64,000 nt of DNA from Enterococcus malodoratus ATCC 43197 (GCF_000407185.1 NZ_KE136481.1:969636-1033635); one strand, 5' to 3'; counted from the stretch's first letter, positions 26,939-35,683 are shown. The notes: generated from the letters alone by a model not told the origin. Program-made: numbers and translations.

Positions 26939-27763
26939 TTACTCTTTCGGTAAAGACAATTCTTCGCCAAACCATTTTTTCGAAATTTCTCCGTATTTTC
27001 CATTTTCCTGTAATTCTTTGAAGGCACTGTTGATTTTCTTGACTAACTCTTTATCACCTTTACGGGCACCAACCGCAAAGTTCTCATTTTTGAACCCAAC
27101 ACTGAAAATATTATAATCGTTTAGCTTATTGGCTTGTTTTAGATAATAATCAGCATAAACCTTATCGATCAATAGTCCGTTAATTCGGCCATTTTCAAGG
27201 TCGATCATTGCTTCATTGAAGCTAGCATATAAAGTAGCATCATTATCTTTAACAATATCTTTCAGCGTTTTCGCTTGGTTGTTAAAAGCTTCGTAGCCAG
27301 AGGATCCTTCTTGTGCACCAAGGATTTTCCCCTTCATGTCTTCCGCTTTAGTAATATTACTGTCTTTCTTAGTTACTAAAACTTGTTCATTTTGTGCATA
27401 AGGATCGGTAAACAACACTTTCTTTTCCCGTGATTTTGTTACTGTGTATCCATTCCAAATCAAATCAATTGTGCCGTTTTCTAATTCATTTTCCTTCATA
27501 GACCAATCGATCGGTTGGAATTCTGCTTTAATATCGTATTCTTTGAAGACAGCTTTAGCCAAATCAACATCGAACCCGACAATTTTTCCGTCCTCATCTT
27601 TAAAGCCCATTGGAACAAAAGTATCGTCTAAACCAATTGTCACTTTTTTATCTTTCTCAATCGTTTTCCAACTGTCGTCACCGCTGGTTTCTTTCTTGCC
27701 GCAGGCTGTTAAAGTTACTAAAGTTAATACTGCTACCATTCCCAAAACAATTTTTTTCAATTT
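26939..27763 (-). CDS. Amino acid ABC transporter substrate-binding lipoprotein
   Basis: A 274-residue type II periplasmic-binding-like lipoprotein. The signal ends in LTLTAC with the acylated Cys near residue 21. The polar amino acid family pattern is clear (KKVTIGLDDTFVPMGFKDEDGKIVGFDVDLAKAVFKE). ATG 27763 follows AGGAGGAGAAAGT. It is the third gene of the permease-ATPase-receptor operon, which lies behind a T-box leader whose specifier reads best as CAC, so histidine is the likely cargo. Substrate choice is inferred from the leader, not from the protein. Confidence 0.9.
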   Translation of the reverse strand, partial: KLKKIVLGMVAVLTLVTLTACGKKETSGDDSWKTIEKDKKVTIGLDDTFVPMGFKDEDGKIVGFDVDLAKAVFKEYDIKAEFQPIDWSMKENELENGTIDLIWNGYTVTKSREKKVLFTDPYAQNEQVLVTKKDSNITKAEDMKGKILGAQEGSSGYEAFNNQAKTLKDIVKDNDATLYASFNEAMIDLENGRINGLLIDKVYADYYLKQANKLNDYNIFSVGFKNENFAVGARKGDKELVKKINSAFKELQENGKYGEISKKWFGEELSLPKE

Positions 27764-27838
27764 CATACTTTCTCCTCCTAGTGTTGTCTTTATGTTTAAA
27801 CTCAAAAAAGAATACTGAGTCTCACTACCAAATCAATT

Positions 27839-28474
27839 TTATTTAATTGGTTCTACCTTCAAAACATGATCACCGATCTCTTCAGCAAATACTAAATCAT
27901 GGGTTACGACAATCTGTGTGACCCCATCAGCTTTCAACTCTAAAATCAGACTTGCTACTTGTTGACGCAACGCAGGATCTAATGCACTTGTTGGTTCGTC
28001 ATAGGCCAGCACTTTGGGATTCATCGCCATAGCACGAGCAATCGCCAACCGTTGTTTTTGCCCGCCAGATAGTTGATAAGGATAATTACTCAACAATTCC
28101 TCAATCCCTAACAGACTCGCTAAATGTTGAGCCTTATTTGTATAGGTTTCTTTGTCCTGTTTCAACACTAGCCGCGGACCGATCGTGATATTGTCTAATA
28201 CACTCAAATGCGGAAATAGTTGGAAATCTTGGAAAACAACGCCCACCACTTGCTCCTGTTCTTTAGAGCTCGTTGGATCAAAAGGCTCTCCATCCAATAA
28301 AAATGTTCCGCTGTCCGTTGTTTCTAACCCAGCCAAGGTTCTCAGCAGCGTCGTCTTTCCTCCACCGGAAGGACCAACGATTGCTAGAATTTGTCCATCT
28401 GGAATAACCAGATCTAAATTATTGATAACTTTTTTACTGCCAAAAGATTTATTTACATTTTTTAATTCAATCAT
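27839..28474 (-). CDS. Amino acid ABC transporter ATP-binding protein
   Basis: A 211-residue ATPase of the HisP/GlnQ class. Walker A GPSGGGKTT, Q-loop VVFQDFQLFPHLSVLDN, signature YQLSGGQKQRLAIARA, Walker B KVLAYDEPTSALDP and the switch His in VVTHDL are intact. It is somewhat shorter than the usual 240 residues. The likely start is ATG 28474; GTG 28483 is an alternative. It starts 14 bp after the permease stop and precedes the receptor gene by 75 bp. Confidence 0.94.
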   Translation of the reverse strand: MIELKNVNKSFGSKKVINNLDLVIPDGQILAIVGPSGGGKTTLLRTLAGLETTDSGTFLLDGEPFDPTSSKEQEQVVGVVFQDFQLFPHLSVLDNITIGPRLVLKQDKETYTNKAQHLASLLGIEELLSNYPYQLSGGQKQRLAIARAMAMNPKVLAYDEPTSALDPALRQQVASLILELKADGVTQIVVTHDLVFAEEIGDHVLKVEPIK

Positions 28475-28487
28475 TTTTTCCACCCGC

Positions 28488-29129
28488 CTAACGATAATAG
28501 TTCAAACGATTCTCTAGTTGTTTCAGGATAACTGACGTCACACCTGTCAGTGCCAAATAAATAATTGCTACTCCAAATAATGGTAATAAAGTGGTATCTC
28601 GTTCCATCGCGATTTTCCCAGCTCGCATGACATCTGATAATCCAAGGATATAAACCAAGGATGTATCTTTTACCAAGTTGATGACTTCATTACCAACAGA
28701 CGGTAAAACGATTTTTACAACCTGAGGAATAATAATTCGTGTAATTGTTTGGACAGGCGTTAAACCGATAACTTTTGATGCCTCATATTGACCCAATGGA
28801 ATTGATTGAATCCCGCCGCGAAAAATTTCGGCGTAATAAGCAGCATAGTTCAAAACGAATGCGAAGAGTGCGGCTTCAAAACGATCAAAAATAATTCCCA
28901 TTAACGGCAATCCATAAAATACAAATATTAATTGCAATAATAATGGTGTGCCGCGCATGATCCAAACATAAAAACGTAAAATCCATTGTAATGGTTTAAA
29001 ACGACTCGCTAACCCAAACGATAATAAAATTCCCAGCGGCAATGAGCCCAATATCGTATAAGCAAATAATTTCAGTGTAATCAATGCCCCCTGTAATAAT
29101 TGCGGCATGACCTCGATCAAATAATTCAT
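28488..29129 (-). CDS. Amino acid ABC transporter permease (HisM/GlnP type)
   Basis: A 213-residue inner-membrane protein with about five hydrophobic segments and the EAA loop (YEASKVIGLTPVQTITRIIIPQ, about residue 122). It is a stand-alone permease, probably a homodimer, of the polar amino acid uptake family. It is the first gene of the operon, preceded by the structured element copy B and the tandem T-box leader. Confidence 0.92.
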   Translation of the reverse strand: MNYLIEVMPQLLQGALITLKLFAYTILGSLPLGILLSFGLASRFKPLQWILRFYVWIMRGTPLLLQLIFVFYGLPLMGIIFDRFEAALFAFVLNYAAYYAEIFRGGIQSIPLGQYEASKVIGLTPVQTITRIIIPQVVKIVLPSVGNEVINLVKDTSLVYILGLSDVMRAGKIAMERDTTLLPLFGVAIIYLALTGVTSVILKQLENRLNYYR

Positions 29130-29221
29130 CCCAATATCCCTCCATGTTATCGAAAGTTGTACGGCCTTTCGAATTTCTTAATCTTGACTCCGTTGATTTC
29201 AGTTTAGGCAGAATAGCGTAA

Positions 29222-29382
29222 TTGACAGCTAGCTTTCACTAATGGAATTATTTTTCAAAACGCGTGAAAAATAATTCTATCCTCGCCACGCATACCATCC
29301 AACTAGACTTTTCATCAATTTGTTAGTTGAAACAAGCTTAACTCATCACTAATTTCAGCAAACTGCAAAAAGTTGGACTGGC
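29222..29382 (-). repeat. Structured dispersed intergenic element, copy B
   Basis: This sits between the second T-box terminator and the permease gene. It has hairpin GAATTATTTTTC/GAAAAATAATTC (29245-29256, 29266-29277), the conserved box at 29284-29305 (begins CGCCACGCATA) and a tail ending AGTTGGACTGGC. TCCAACT (29298-29304) is complementary to AGTTGGA (29371-29377), with a 66-base loop. The hairpin sequence differs from copy A, but pairing is kept. Confidence 0.75.
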
Positions 29383-29500
29383 AAAAAAAACGCCCTCTGG
29401 TATCTCTACCAGAGGACGTTTTACACGTGGTTCCACCTCATCTTTGTCCCTTTCTCACGAAAAGAACCTCGATAGGTCAGTGTCCAGTCGGTGAAATAAA
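29383..29500 (-). promoter_or_regulatory. Second, truncated T-box module (stem III, antiterminator, terminator)
   Basis: On the minus strand the short module contains a possible stem III (GTTCTTT..AAAGGGAC), the T-box GGTGGAACCACG (29426-29437) and terminator CGTCCTCTGGTA/TACCAGAGGGCG (29391-29418) with eight T. There are only about 60 bases between the first terminator and this T-box, too few for a stem I, so it cannot bind a tRNA anticodon by itself. It appears to be a duplicated expression platform. Confidence 0.75.
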
Positions 29501-29757
29501 AAAGTCCTTTAGCCGCTAGGGCTAAAGGACGTAAATACGTGGTTCCACCTTTTTTTATCGTCGTCTCACAACGAACAATCTCAACTGGTCAATCTGACCT
29601 CTGCGCTAACGGGCTCTCCCGGACCAACCTACTGATTTCAGCTGATCGACTCAAAGATGTGGTTCACAATTGATTGCTGTCTCTTCCCACCAACCAGAGA
29701 CTCTCTTGGAACAAATAAATTGCTACTCTTCTTTTCATTGTCGTTTGATTAAGTTGA
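29501..29757 (-). promoter_or_regulatory. T-box leader, probably histidine-specific
   Basis: A full T-box riboswitch on the minus strand. Stem I includes an AGTAGCA loop-E-like strand and the distal GGTTGGTGGG loop. The specifier strand reads GAAC-CAC-ATC (29656-29665), giving CAC (29659-29661, His) followed by the usual A. Stem III, the T-box GGTGGAACCACG (29538-29549) and terminator GTCCTTTAGC/GCTAAAGGAC (29504-29530) with T-tract follow. Uncharged tRNA would promote readthrough to the ABC operon. The codon choice is inferred from alignment to the usual pattern. Confidence 0.85.
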
Positions 29758-29762
29758 GTCAT

Positions 29763-29791
29763 ACTTTACACGCCTTTATCGGGTTTGTCAA
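29763..29791 (-). promoter_or_regulatory. Promoter of the T-box/ABC transporter operon
   Basis: Minus strand TTGACA (29786-29791), a 17-base spacer and TAAAGT (29763-29768), placing the transcript start near 29756, just before stem I of the T-box. Confidence 0.8.
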
Positions 29792-29827
29792 TAAAGAACT
29801 TTCATCTTTTTATCATACCTATCAAAT

Positions 29828-30919
29828 TTAGTTTTTAGAAACAAATTTGAATTTTGTCCACGGCTTCAAAAAGTCTAGCATAATCAACTCTTCTTGTGGA
29901 ATTTTACCAACTAAATTTTTCCGTGAATCACTATGCGGTTCCAAGACAATTTGTAATTCATTTTTGTATTTTCCAAAATCATCATTACCGACTACGACAT
30001 CTCCAACCTGAAATTCTTGTGTATTGTCGTGAACAGGATTTGCAACATCGCCATATTTTACCCGAACCATGGTCGAACGAACAGCAGTCGCCGTAATATC
30101 GCCGCGTCGGAAATGTTTTGGATCAGCAACGATTTTACGTTCAACTTCTGTTGCATCCGGCACAAATTCGATACCTAAACTTAATTTATAGCGATCAACA
30201 GCTGCGACTTTTTCTAATTCTTCATCAGAAGCATACGCATTTCCGATAATCACCGTATCAATCAAGCCAGTCGCAAACATGTGACGTGCCTGCAAATCAA
30301 TCGGCAAATGCCGGTGCATTTCTAATGTTGGCAGACCATCATTAATATCCCAGGGACCATATTCAGCATCATGACTAGTAATAAATGCCGCTGTTTTGAT
30401 ACCATGACCTTTGAAGCGTTCGCTGCAGCTGATAAAGAAATCATATGGCAAAGCAGAACCTTCTTGTGGATAAAAATTGTGACAGCCATAAATAAATGGT
30501 TCATTCGCCTCATAAGACAAAATATTATCAAGATAAGCGACATTGTTGCTCATGTTCAATTCAATCGCCAAACCTTCTGGATTGTAACTCAACATGGCCT
30601 CTTTGTTTCCATCAAAGCCTTCATCCAAACGAATGCCTTCTGCGCCAAGCTCTGCAAAAAAGCTTAAATCATCGTAGGAAATTCCTAGATCATCAAAAAT
30701 TGAGGGCGCGATGTCCAAGACTGTTTCAAATCCTAAATCTTTCGCGTAATGGATAATGCCGCCAAATTTTTCGCCGACCTTTTCTTTTCCCTCAGTCACT
30801 TCCAGCATGCTCATAAAAATTCTAGAATAGCCAAGCTCTGCTGCTTTTTTAATGTAATCACGGTCCGCCTGCGGATCGCTATGGTCGGGATATACCGAAA
30901 TACCTAGTTCACGTTTCAA
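29828..30919 (-). CDS. MupG/DUF871 family 6-phospho-glycosidase-like TIM-barrel protein
   Basis: A 363-residue protein of the DUF871 family. An N-terminal TIM-barrel (ELGISVYPDHSDPQADRDYIKKAAELGYSRIFMSMLE) is followed by a small beta-domain after about residue 240. S. aureus MupG, in this family, hydrolyses MurNAc-6-phosphate-GlcNAc. Here it is last in a lactose/cellobiose-type PTS operon, so it probably cleaves the phosphorylated disaccharide or cell-wall sugar brought in by that PTS. It starts 20 bp after the GH1 gene. The exact substrate is open. Confidence 0.85.
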   Translation of the reverse strand: MKRELGISVYPDHSDPQADRDYIKKAAELGYSRIFMSMLEVTEGKEKVGEKFGGIIHYAKDLGFETVLDIAPSIFDDLGISYDDLSFFAELGAEGIRLDEGFDGNKEAMLSYNPEGLAIELNMSNNVAYLDNILSYEANEPFIYGCHNFYPQEGSALPYDFFISCSERFKGHGIKTAAFITSHDAEYGPWDINDGLPTLEMHRHLPIDLQARHMFATGLIDTVIIGNAYASDEELEKVAAVDRYKLSLGIEFVPDATEVERKIVADPKHFRRGDITATAVRSTMVRVKYGDVANPVHDNTQEFQVGDVVVGNDDFGKYKNELQIVLEPHSDSRKNLVGKIPQEELIMLDFLKPWTKFKFVSKN

Positions 30920-30939
30920 TTATTTTCCTCCTCTTTGGG

Positions 30940-32328
30940 TTAGTCTACTAAACCATTTTTGTCAGTTACCTCTTTGAACCAATAACCAGATTTCTTCACT
31001 GTCTTGATTTGGGTATGAATATTGTTTGAAATAAAACCATAACGGTTTTTGTAAGAATTTAACCAAGACCAGCAGTCAATTGGTGTCCACATGTGGTAGC
31101 CAAAGCAATTAGAACCTTCTTCGATTCCTTTATGCAGCCATTCCAAATGTTCTTGCACAAAATCGATTCGATAATCATCTTCGATTATACCATCAGCATT
31201 TTTGAAGCGCTCTTCATTTGAAACACCCATGCCGTTTTCAGACACGTACCATGGAATGTTCTTATAATTTTCTTTGATGTTCACAGCGATATCATAAAGT
31301 GCTTTTGGATAAATTTCCCAACCGCGGTCTAAGTTCACACGACGACCCGGCATATCATAAGCATCATAATAACGATCCGGCATCCATTCACCCACAGAGT
31401 TCGGCGCCACATCAGGTGCTTTCACGCGATTTGGATGATAGAAGTTAACGCCTAGAAAATCAACTGTGTTGTTCTTTAAGATTTCTTTTTCTTCATCCGT
31501 TGTTTCCCATAAAACTTTGTCTTTTGTTAACAGCTCTTCCAACTCAGCAGGGAAATGACCATAAACTGCTGGCTCTAAGAACATTTTGTTGTTCCAAAGT
31601 TCAGCGATTCGTGCTGCTTCTTGATCTTCTGCTGCCTCTGACGCTGCATAAGTTGGTGTTAGATTTAGAATCGTACCAATTTGTGCATCTTTGATAGCTA
31701 ATTTGCGGAATGCTTGGATTGCTTTAGCCGAAGCCAAATTCAAATTATAGGCTACTTGTACTGCCTTTTTCCCGTCCACGATATTAGGATAATGAAATTG
31801 GAATAGGTATTCGCCCTCTACTACAACCATCGGTTCATTATGTGTTGCCCAGAATTTCACTCGATCTCCGAATAATTCAAAACATTTTTCTGCGAAGCCA
31901 ACATATAAATCTACAACCTTTTTCGATTCCCAACCGCCATATCTATCATATAATTCTACCGGCAAGTCAAAGTGATGCAGATTCATGACTGGAGTCATAC
32001 CTTCAGCCACCATTGCATCAATCACATTATTATAAAAGTCTACAGCATCTTGATTAACAGTATTTGTTTCTAAATCATCAATCAGGCGACTCCATTGGAT
32101 ACTCGTACGCAGACTATTCATACCGATCGAGTGCATCATCTGAATATCTTCTTTGTAGCTGTTGTAAAAGTTTGATGCGACATCCGGTCCGACTTGATTG
32201 TGGAATTTTTCCGGTTCGATCTCAAAATGATAATCGAAGACATTGGCATGTTTTTTGTTAAAGCGTCCTTCACTTTGTGGGCCAGATGTTGCAGCGCCCC
32301 ACCAGAAATTATTTGGAAAAGTTTTCAT
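30940..32328 (-). CDS. GH1 6-phospho-beta-glycosidase
   Basis: A 462-residue family 1 glycoside hydrolase. The acid/base Glu is in WATHNEPMVVVEG (about 169) and the nucleophile Glu in WYVSENGMG (about 365). It should cleave 6-phospho-beta-glucosides or -galactosides imported by the PTS encoded in the same operon. ATG 32328 follows AGGAGATCTACA. The structured element copy C ends nine bases before this start, so its RNA would sit at the ribosome site. Confidence 0.93.
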   Translation of the reverse strand: MKTFPNNFWWGAATSGPQSEGRFNKKHANVFDYHFEIEPEKFHNQVGPDVASNFYNSYKEDIQMMHSIGMNSLRTSIQWSRLIDDLETNTVNQDAVDFYNNVIDAMVAEGMTPVMNLHHFDLPVELYDRYGGWESKKVVDLYVGFAEKCFELFGDRVKFWATHNEPMVVVEGEYLFQFHYPNIVDGKKAVQVAYNLNLASAKAIQAFRKLAIKDAQIGTILNLTPTYAASEAAEDQEAARIAELWNNKMFLEPAVYGHFPAELEELLTKDKVLWETTDEEKEILKNNTVDFLGVNFYHPNRVKAPDVAPNSVGEWMPDRYYDAYDMPGRRVNLDRGWEIYPKALYDIAVNIKENYKNIPWYVSENGMGVSNEERFKNADGIIEDDYRIDFVQEHLEWLHKGIEEGSNCFGYHMWTPIDCWSWLNSYKNRYGFISNNIHTQIKTVKKSGYWFKEVTDKNGLVD

Positions 32329-32337
32329 TGTAGATCT

Positions 32338-32443
32338 CCTAACTCGTAATAAGGTATTTATTTTTCTTTTAAGAAAAATAAGTTTGATGCTCGTCACGTA
32401 TATCATTCTACTAATGATTTAAAAATTCAAAGTAGAACTGACA
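32338..32443 (-). repeat. Structured dispersed intergenic element, copy C (short form)
   Basis: This lies between the IIC and GH1 genes, inside the operon. Its hairpin TTATTTTTCTT/AAGAAAAATAA (32358-32368, 32371-32381) is perfect. The conserved box (32392-32413, begins CGTCACGTATA) has TTCTACT (32406-32412), complementary to AGTAGAA (32431-32437) in the tail. Two positions of this helix differ from copies A and B on both strands. The loop is only 18 bases, against about 65 in the other copies. Confidence 0.75.
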
Positions 32444-32444
32444 T

Positions 32445-32470
32445 CCTAACTCGTAATAAGGTATTTATTT
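32445..32470 (-). repeat. Partial second unit of the element (26 bp direct repeat)
   Basis: The 26 bp starting CCTAACTCGTAATAAGG at 32338 is repeated exactly at 32445, 107 bp later. This marks the beginning of a further, incomplete head-to-tail unit next to copy C. The rest of the gap (32471-32539) holds a hairpin (GGGTTAGGGATCA/TGATCCATAACCC, about 32503-32528) with no T-tract. Confidence 0.7.
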
Positions 32471-32539
32471 CTTTTTAATACAGATAAATTGATAAAGAGG
32501 GTTAGGGATCAAGTGATCCATAACCCCCCCAGATAAATC

Positions 32540-33799
32540 TTATGCTTCAGATACTTTTTTTAGTTCTTGTCTTGTTGCTAATGATACGAATGGTACATAC
32601 ATAACGATTGAGATAACCAAGTTAACTGCTGCTAAAATTGCTCCTGAGAAGCTTTGAGTAGCCAAGAAACCGCCAATAATTGGTGGTGTTACCCATGGTG
32701 GCATAACCGTTGCTGCTGGCACCCAGCCGAAGCTTGTTGCAAAGTACGCAGTTGAAATACAGATCATAGGTGTCAAGATGAATGGAATAAACATAATTGG
32801 GTTCAATACCAACGGTAAACCGAACATCAATGGTTCATTGATGTTGAAAATACCCGGTGCTGCAGCCAAGTTGTTTACAACCATAAATGGTTTATTCTTA
32901 CGTCCAACTAGATAGATAGCGATGATTAAACCAATTGTTACCCCTGTACCACCCATATTTACAAATGAATCGACGAATGGTTTGTTAACAATATACGGTG
33001 CTGCTTTTCCTGCTGCTAATGCATTAGCATTCGCTTCAATCGCTGGTGCGTTAATTGCTTGCATGAACGGATCGATCATGTTGGCACCATGTAATCCAAA
33101 GAACCACAAGAATGGTGTAATAAAAGCAATCAAAAGTGCTGAACCGTAAGAGTTAGCTAAGCCCATGAATGGTTCTTGAACCAATGCATAGAATTCAGCG
33201 AACATATCTTTAACACCAAATCCGGCAATAATCGCTGCTATCAAACCAAAGATTGAAACAGTGATCATCGCTGGGAATAAAGATGCGAATGAACGAGCAA
33301 CTGCTGGTGGCACACCGTCTGGCATTTTGATAACTAGCTTTTCATTACCAACTAAACGAGTGAAGACTTCTGCAACGATGATACCTACGATCAACGCTAC
33401 GAACAAACCCGTAGAGTTCATTCCGCTAGTTGCTGCGCCTAAAGTAAAGAAAGAAGCAACGGATACAACCCCTGCACCTACTGGATCTTTACCATAATGA
33501 TGCGCTAAGTTATAGGCAACTAAGAAAGCGATGAAAACCGATAGAACACCAAATGTTCCGTTCCAAACAGCTCCGCCGAAACCTGTCCAAGAATCCCCAC
33601 CGAAAATGCCGTTCATGAACTTACCAAATGCTGGAATACTTAGTGACAAGTTATTAAGCATTACCGCTAATGCCCCTAAAATCATTAACGGCATGGTTAC
33701 TGTAAATGCATCCCTAATTGCTATCAGATGACGTTGGTTCCCGATTTTTGACGCATGCGGGATAAAGTGTTTCTCCATAAAATTGATAAATTTATCCAT
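32540..33799 (-). CDS. PTS lactose/cellobiose-family EIIC
   Basis: A 419-residue permease with about ten membrane segments. Family motifs: IAIRDAFTVTMPLMILGA, LWFFGLHGANMIDPFM (about 232) and FNINEPLMFGLPLVLNP (about 330). It is a stand-alone IIC, with IIA and IIB encoded upstream in the same operon, separated by an acetyltransferase gene. Cellobiose, chitobiose or another beta-disaccharide is likely; the motif alone does not decide. Expression is expected to depend on the sigma-54 promoter before the IIB gene. Confidence 0.93.
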   Translation of the reverse strand: MDKFINFMEKHFIPHASKIGNQRHLIAIRDAFTVTMPLMILGALAVMLNNLSLSIPAFGKFMNGIFGGDSWTGFGGAVWNGTFGVLSVFIAFLVAYNLAHHYGKDPVGAGVVSVASFFTLGAATSGMNSTGLFVALIVGIIVAEVFTRLVGNEKLVIKMPDGVPPAVARSFASLFPAMITVSIFGLIAAIIAGFGVKDMFAEFYALVQEPFMGLANSYGSALLIAFITPFLWFFGLHGANMIDPFMQAINAPAIEANANALAAGKAAPYIVNKPFVDSFVNMGGTGVTIGLIIAIYLVGRKNKPFMVVNNLAAAPGIFNINEPLMFGLPLVLNPIMFIPFILTPMICISTAYFATSFGWVPAATVMPPWVTPPIIGGFLATQSFSGAILAAVNLVISIVMYVPFVSLATRQELKKVSEA

Positions 33800-33817
33800 T
33801 TCTTTGTTTCCCCCTAT

Positions 33818-34960
33818 TTAGAAATAATCGTAAAAACTTTGTCGACCTTTTGGAAAAATCTCAGCTTCAAACCCTTTTGAGGCTGTTGCCTTACCGAGAA
33901 ACAGTGCTTCTGCTAAGGTTAATTCTCCCAATAATAATTCACTCCATCCATGAATCGAAGCTTTAATATCGCCTGCTTTTTGTACTTTTTGACAACTCCC
34001 CTGACTGACAAGCCAGCTACCAACATTCCAAGGACATTCTCTATCTTCAGTTACTTCTAAAATAATTTCTTTTTGGTAAATCGGAAGTTTCGGTAATAAT
34101 TGCTCAATGTCAATAATTCGACTCATCATGTAAGGCTCTAAAGTAATCGTAAAGTATTCTTGTTCCCGAAAACATTTTTCAATGATCTCATGAACAGGTG
34201 CGTGATAAAGAAATTCTTCAAATGATGAGACATGGGATTTCAAGTACGTTAATAATTTTCGCAACGCGAATTCGTTCTCATAGACGAGCTCATCTACTAC
34301 TAGCGTGTTGCCTTGCATTCGATAGATAATATAGCCTTTCGCTGCACCAGAATCATCGTAAGCTACGGCATAAAAACGGTGCGGGTAATACTCATTTAGT
34401 CGTTCCCACCACCAATCTTCACGGACAACCGTTCCGACTTGCTGCTGCATCAGCAAATGCTGATATATTGATTGGATCGTTGGCTTCATCTGTTGCCAGG
34501 TTCCACGTTTGACATTCCCCCTTCTTTCACTTGTCAAATAACTAAAGGCTAGTGCTGGAATGCGATATGTTTTTCTGCGGCTTGTAGGCTCATATCCAAA
34601 TTGCCGATAAAAATCTTCTGAAAAAGGAGCTAGCTGAGAAACTGCCACGCCCTGTTCGTATAGATCAGACAATAATTCGGCCATAATACTGCTAATGCCG
34701 CCTTTGCCTCGGTATTCTGGATAACTGGCTACGTAACCAACACCAGCCATTTTGACTCTTTGCTGAAAAAGTTGAATCTCAAAATGATTCGCCATAACTA
34801 AATTAGTCAATTCATCCTCTTGATACACACCATAACAATCTGCGTGTTCATAGCGGGATAAAAAGAGCGGATCATCAATGATTGTTTGCTGTTTTCTAAA
34901 AGCGTATTCAATTAAACCTGTGATCGCTTTCAACGATTCTTGATCACGAGCTAATTTCAT
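33818..34960 (-). CDS. Eis-like GNAT N-acetyltransferase with SCP2-like C-terminus
   Basis: A 380-residue protein of the Eis family: an N-terminal GNAT domain (about 1-145; VGYVASYPEYRGKGGISSIMAELL is the acetyl-CoA loop), a second GNAT-like part and a C-terminal SCP2-type domain. It lies inside a PTS operon between IIA and IIC, with gaps of 11 and 18 bp, so it is expressed with sugar uptake. Family members acetylate amines. Here an amino sugar, peptide or metabolite linked to the PTS substrate is possible, but this is inference. Confidence 0.8.
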   Translation of the reverse strand: MKLARDQESLKAITGLIEYAFRKQQTIIDDPLFLSRYEHADCYGVYQEDELTNLVMANHFEIQLFQQRVKMAGVGYVASYPEYRGKGGISSIMAELLSDLYEQGVAVSQLAPFSEDFYRQFGYEPTSRRKTYRIPALAFSYLTSERRGNVKRGTWQQMKPTIQSIYQHLLMQQQVGTVVREDWWWERLNEYYPHRFYAVAYDDSGAAKGYIIYRMQGNTLVVDELVYENEFALRKLLTYLKSHVSSFEEFLYHAPVHEIIEKCFREQEYFTITLEPYMMSRIIDIEQLLPKLPIYQKEIILEVTEDRECPWNVGSWLVSQGSCQKVQKAGDIKASIHGWSELLLGELTLAEALFLGKATASKGFEAEIFPKGRQSFYDYF

Positions 34961-34971
34961 GGGATCACTTC

Positions 34972-35301
34972 CTATTCGTTCCCCAAACGTTTGTAAAGAT
35001 CAACGACTTCTTTAGCCATGTCGTTAAAGGTGATACTAGTCATCAAGTGGTCCTGACTGTGAACGGCCAAAAGAGTTACTGTCATTGGATTGCCACTCGC
35101 TTCTTCGGTTAACAGCCCTGTTTGAGAATGATGGGCTTCAACTAAAGCTTGATCTGCCGCGGTAAGTTTTTCTTGAGCTAGGGCGAAGTCGCCTACTTTA
35201 GCTGCTTGAATCGCCTCCATTGCATCGCTCTTCGCGTTGCCGGCATTGATGATCAACCCCATCACTGCTTCTAATTGTTCTTGACTCATTGTTTCGCTCA
35301 T
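34972..35301 (-). CDS. PTS lactose/cellobiose-family EIIA
   Basis: A 109-residue all-helical IIA of the LacF/CelC type. The phosphorylated His lies in LLAVHSQDHLMTSITF (about residue 80), and the family pattern VEAHHSQTGLLTEEASG is seen. It receives phosphate from HPr and passes it to the IIB encoded 23 bp upstream. Intact. Confidence 0.94.
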   Translation of the reverse strand: MSETMSQEQLEAVMGLIINAGNAKSDAMEAIQAAKVGDFALAQEKLTAADQALVEAHHSQTGLLTEEASGNPMTVTLLAVHSQDHLMTSITFNDMAKEVVDLYKRLGNE

Positions 35302-35324
35302 TTGCTTAGCTCCCCTTCTACTTC

Positions 35325-35642
35325 CTATTTCATAAGTTCTAGCGCAGTATTTAAAACAGCCTCGCCATTCATCATGCCGTAATCTTTCATATCAATAACT
35401 GCTACTGGAATACCTTTGTCAGCTAATTTTGTTTCGAATTGGCCTTTCATGAAACGAACTTGTGGGCCTAACAATAAAACATCAACTGGTTTGCTTGCAT
35501 CTTCTAATTTTGCATCTGCTTCTGATGCTGAGACTGCAAAGATATCTGATTCTAATCCTGCTGCTTCTGATGCTTTTTCCATTTTTGTTACTAATAAACT
35601 AGTGCTCATTCCTGCTGCACAAACTAACATAATTCTTTTCAT
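35325..35642 (-). CDS. PTS lactose/cellobiose-family EIIB
   Basis: A 105-residue IIB with the phospho-Cys in IMLVCAAGMSTSLLVTKM (Cys near residue 7). ATG 35642 is eight bases after AAGGAG; the in-frame GTG at 35651 overlaps that site. It is the first gene of the operon IIB-IIA-acetyltransferase-IIC-GH1-MupG. A sigma-54-type promoter lies 43-57 bp upstream. Confidence 0.94.
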   Translation of the reverse strand: MKRIMLVCAAGMSTSLLVTKMEKASEAAGLESDIFAVSASEADAKLEDASKPVDVLLLGPQVRFMKGQFETKLADKGIPVAVIDMKDYGMMNGEAVLNTALELMK

Positions 35643-35683
35643 ATTTGACACTCCTTAATATTTTTATTGTTCACTTTATATAA

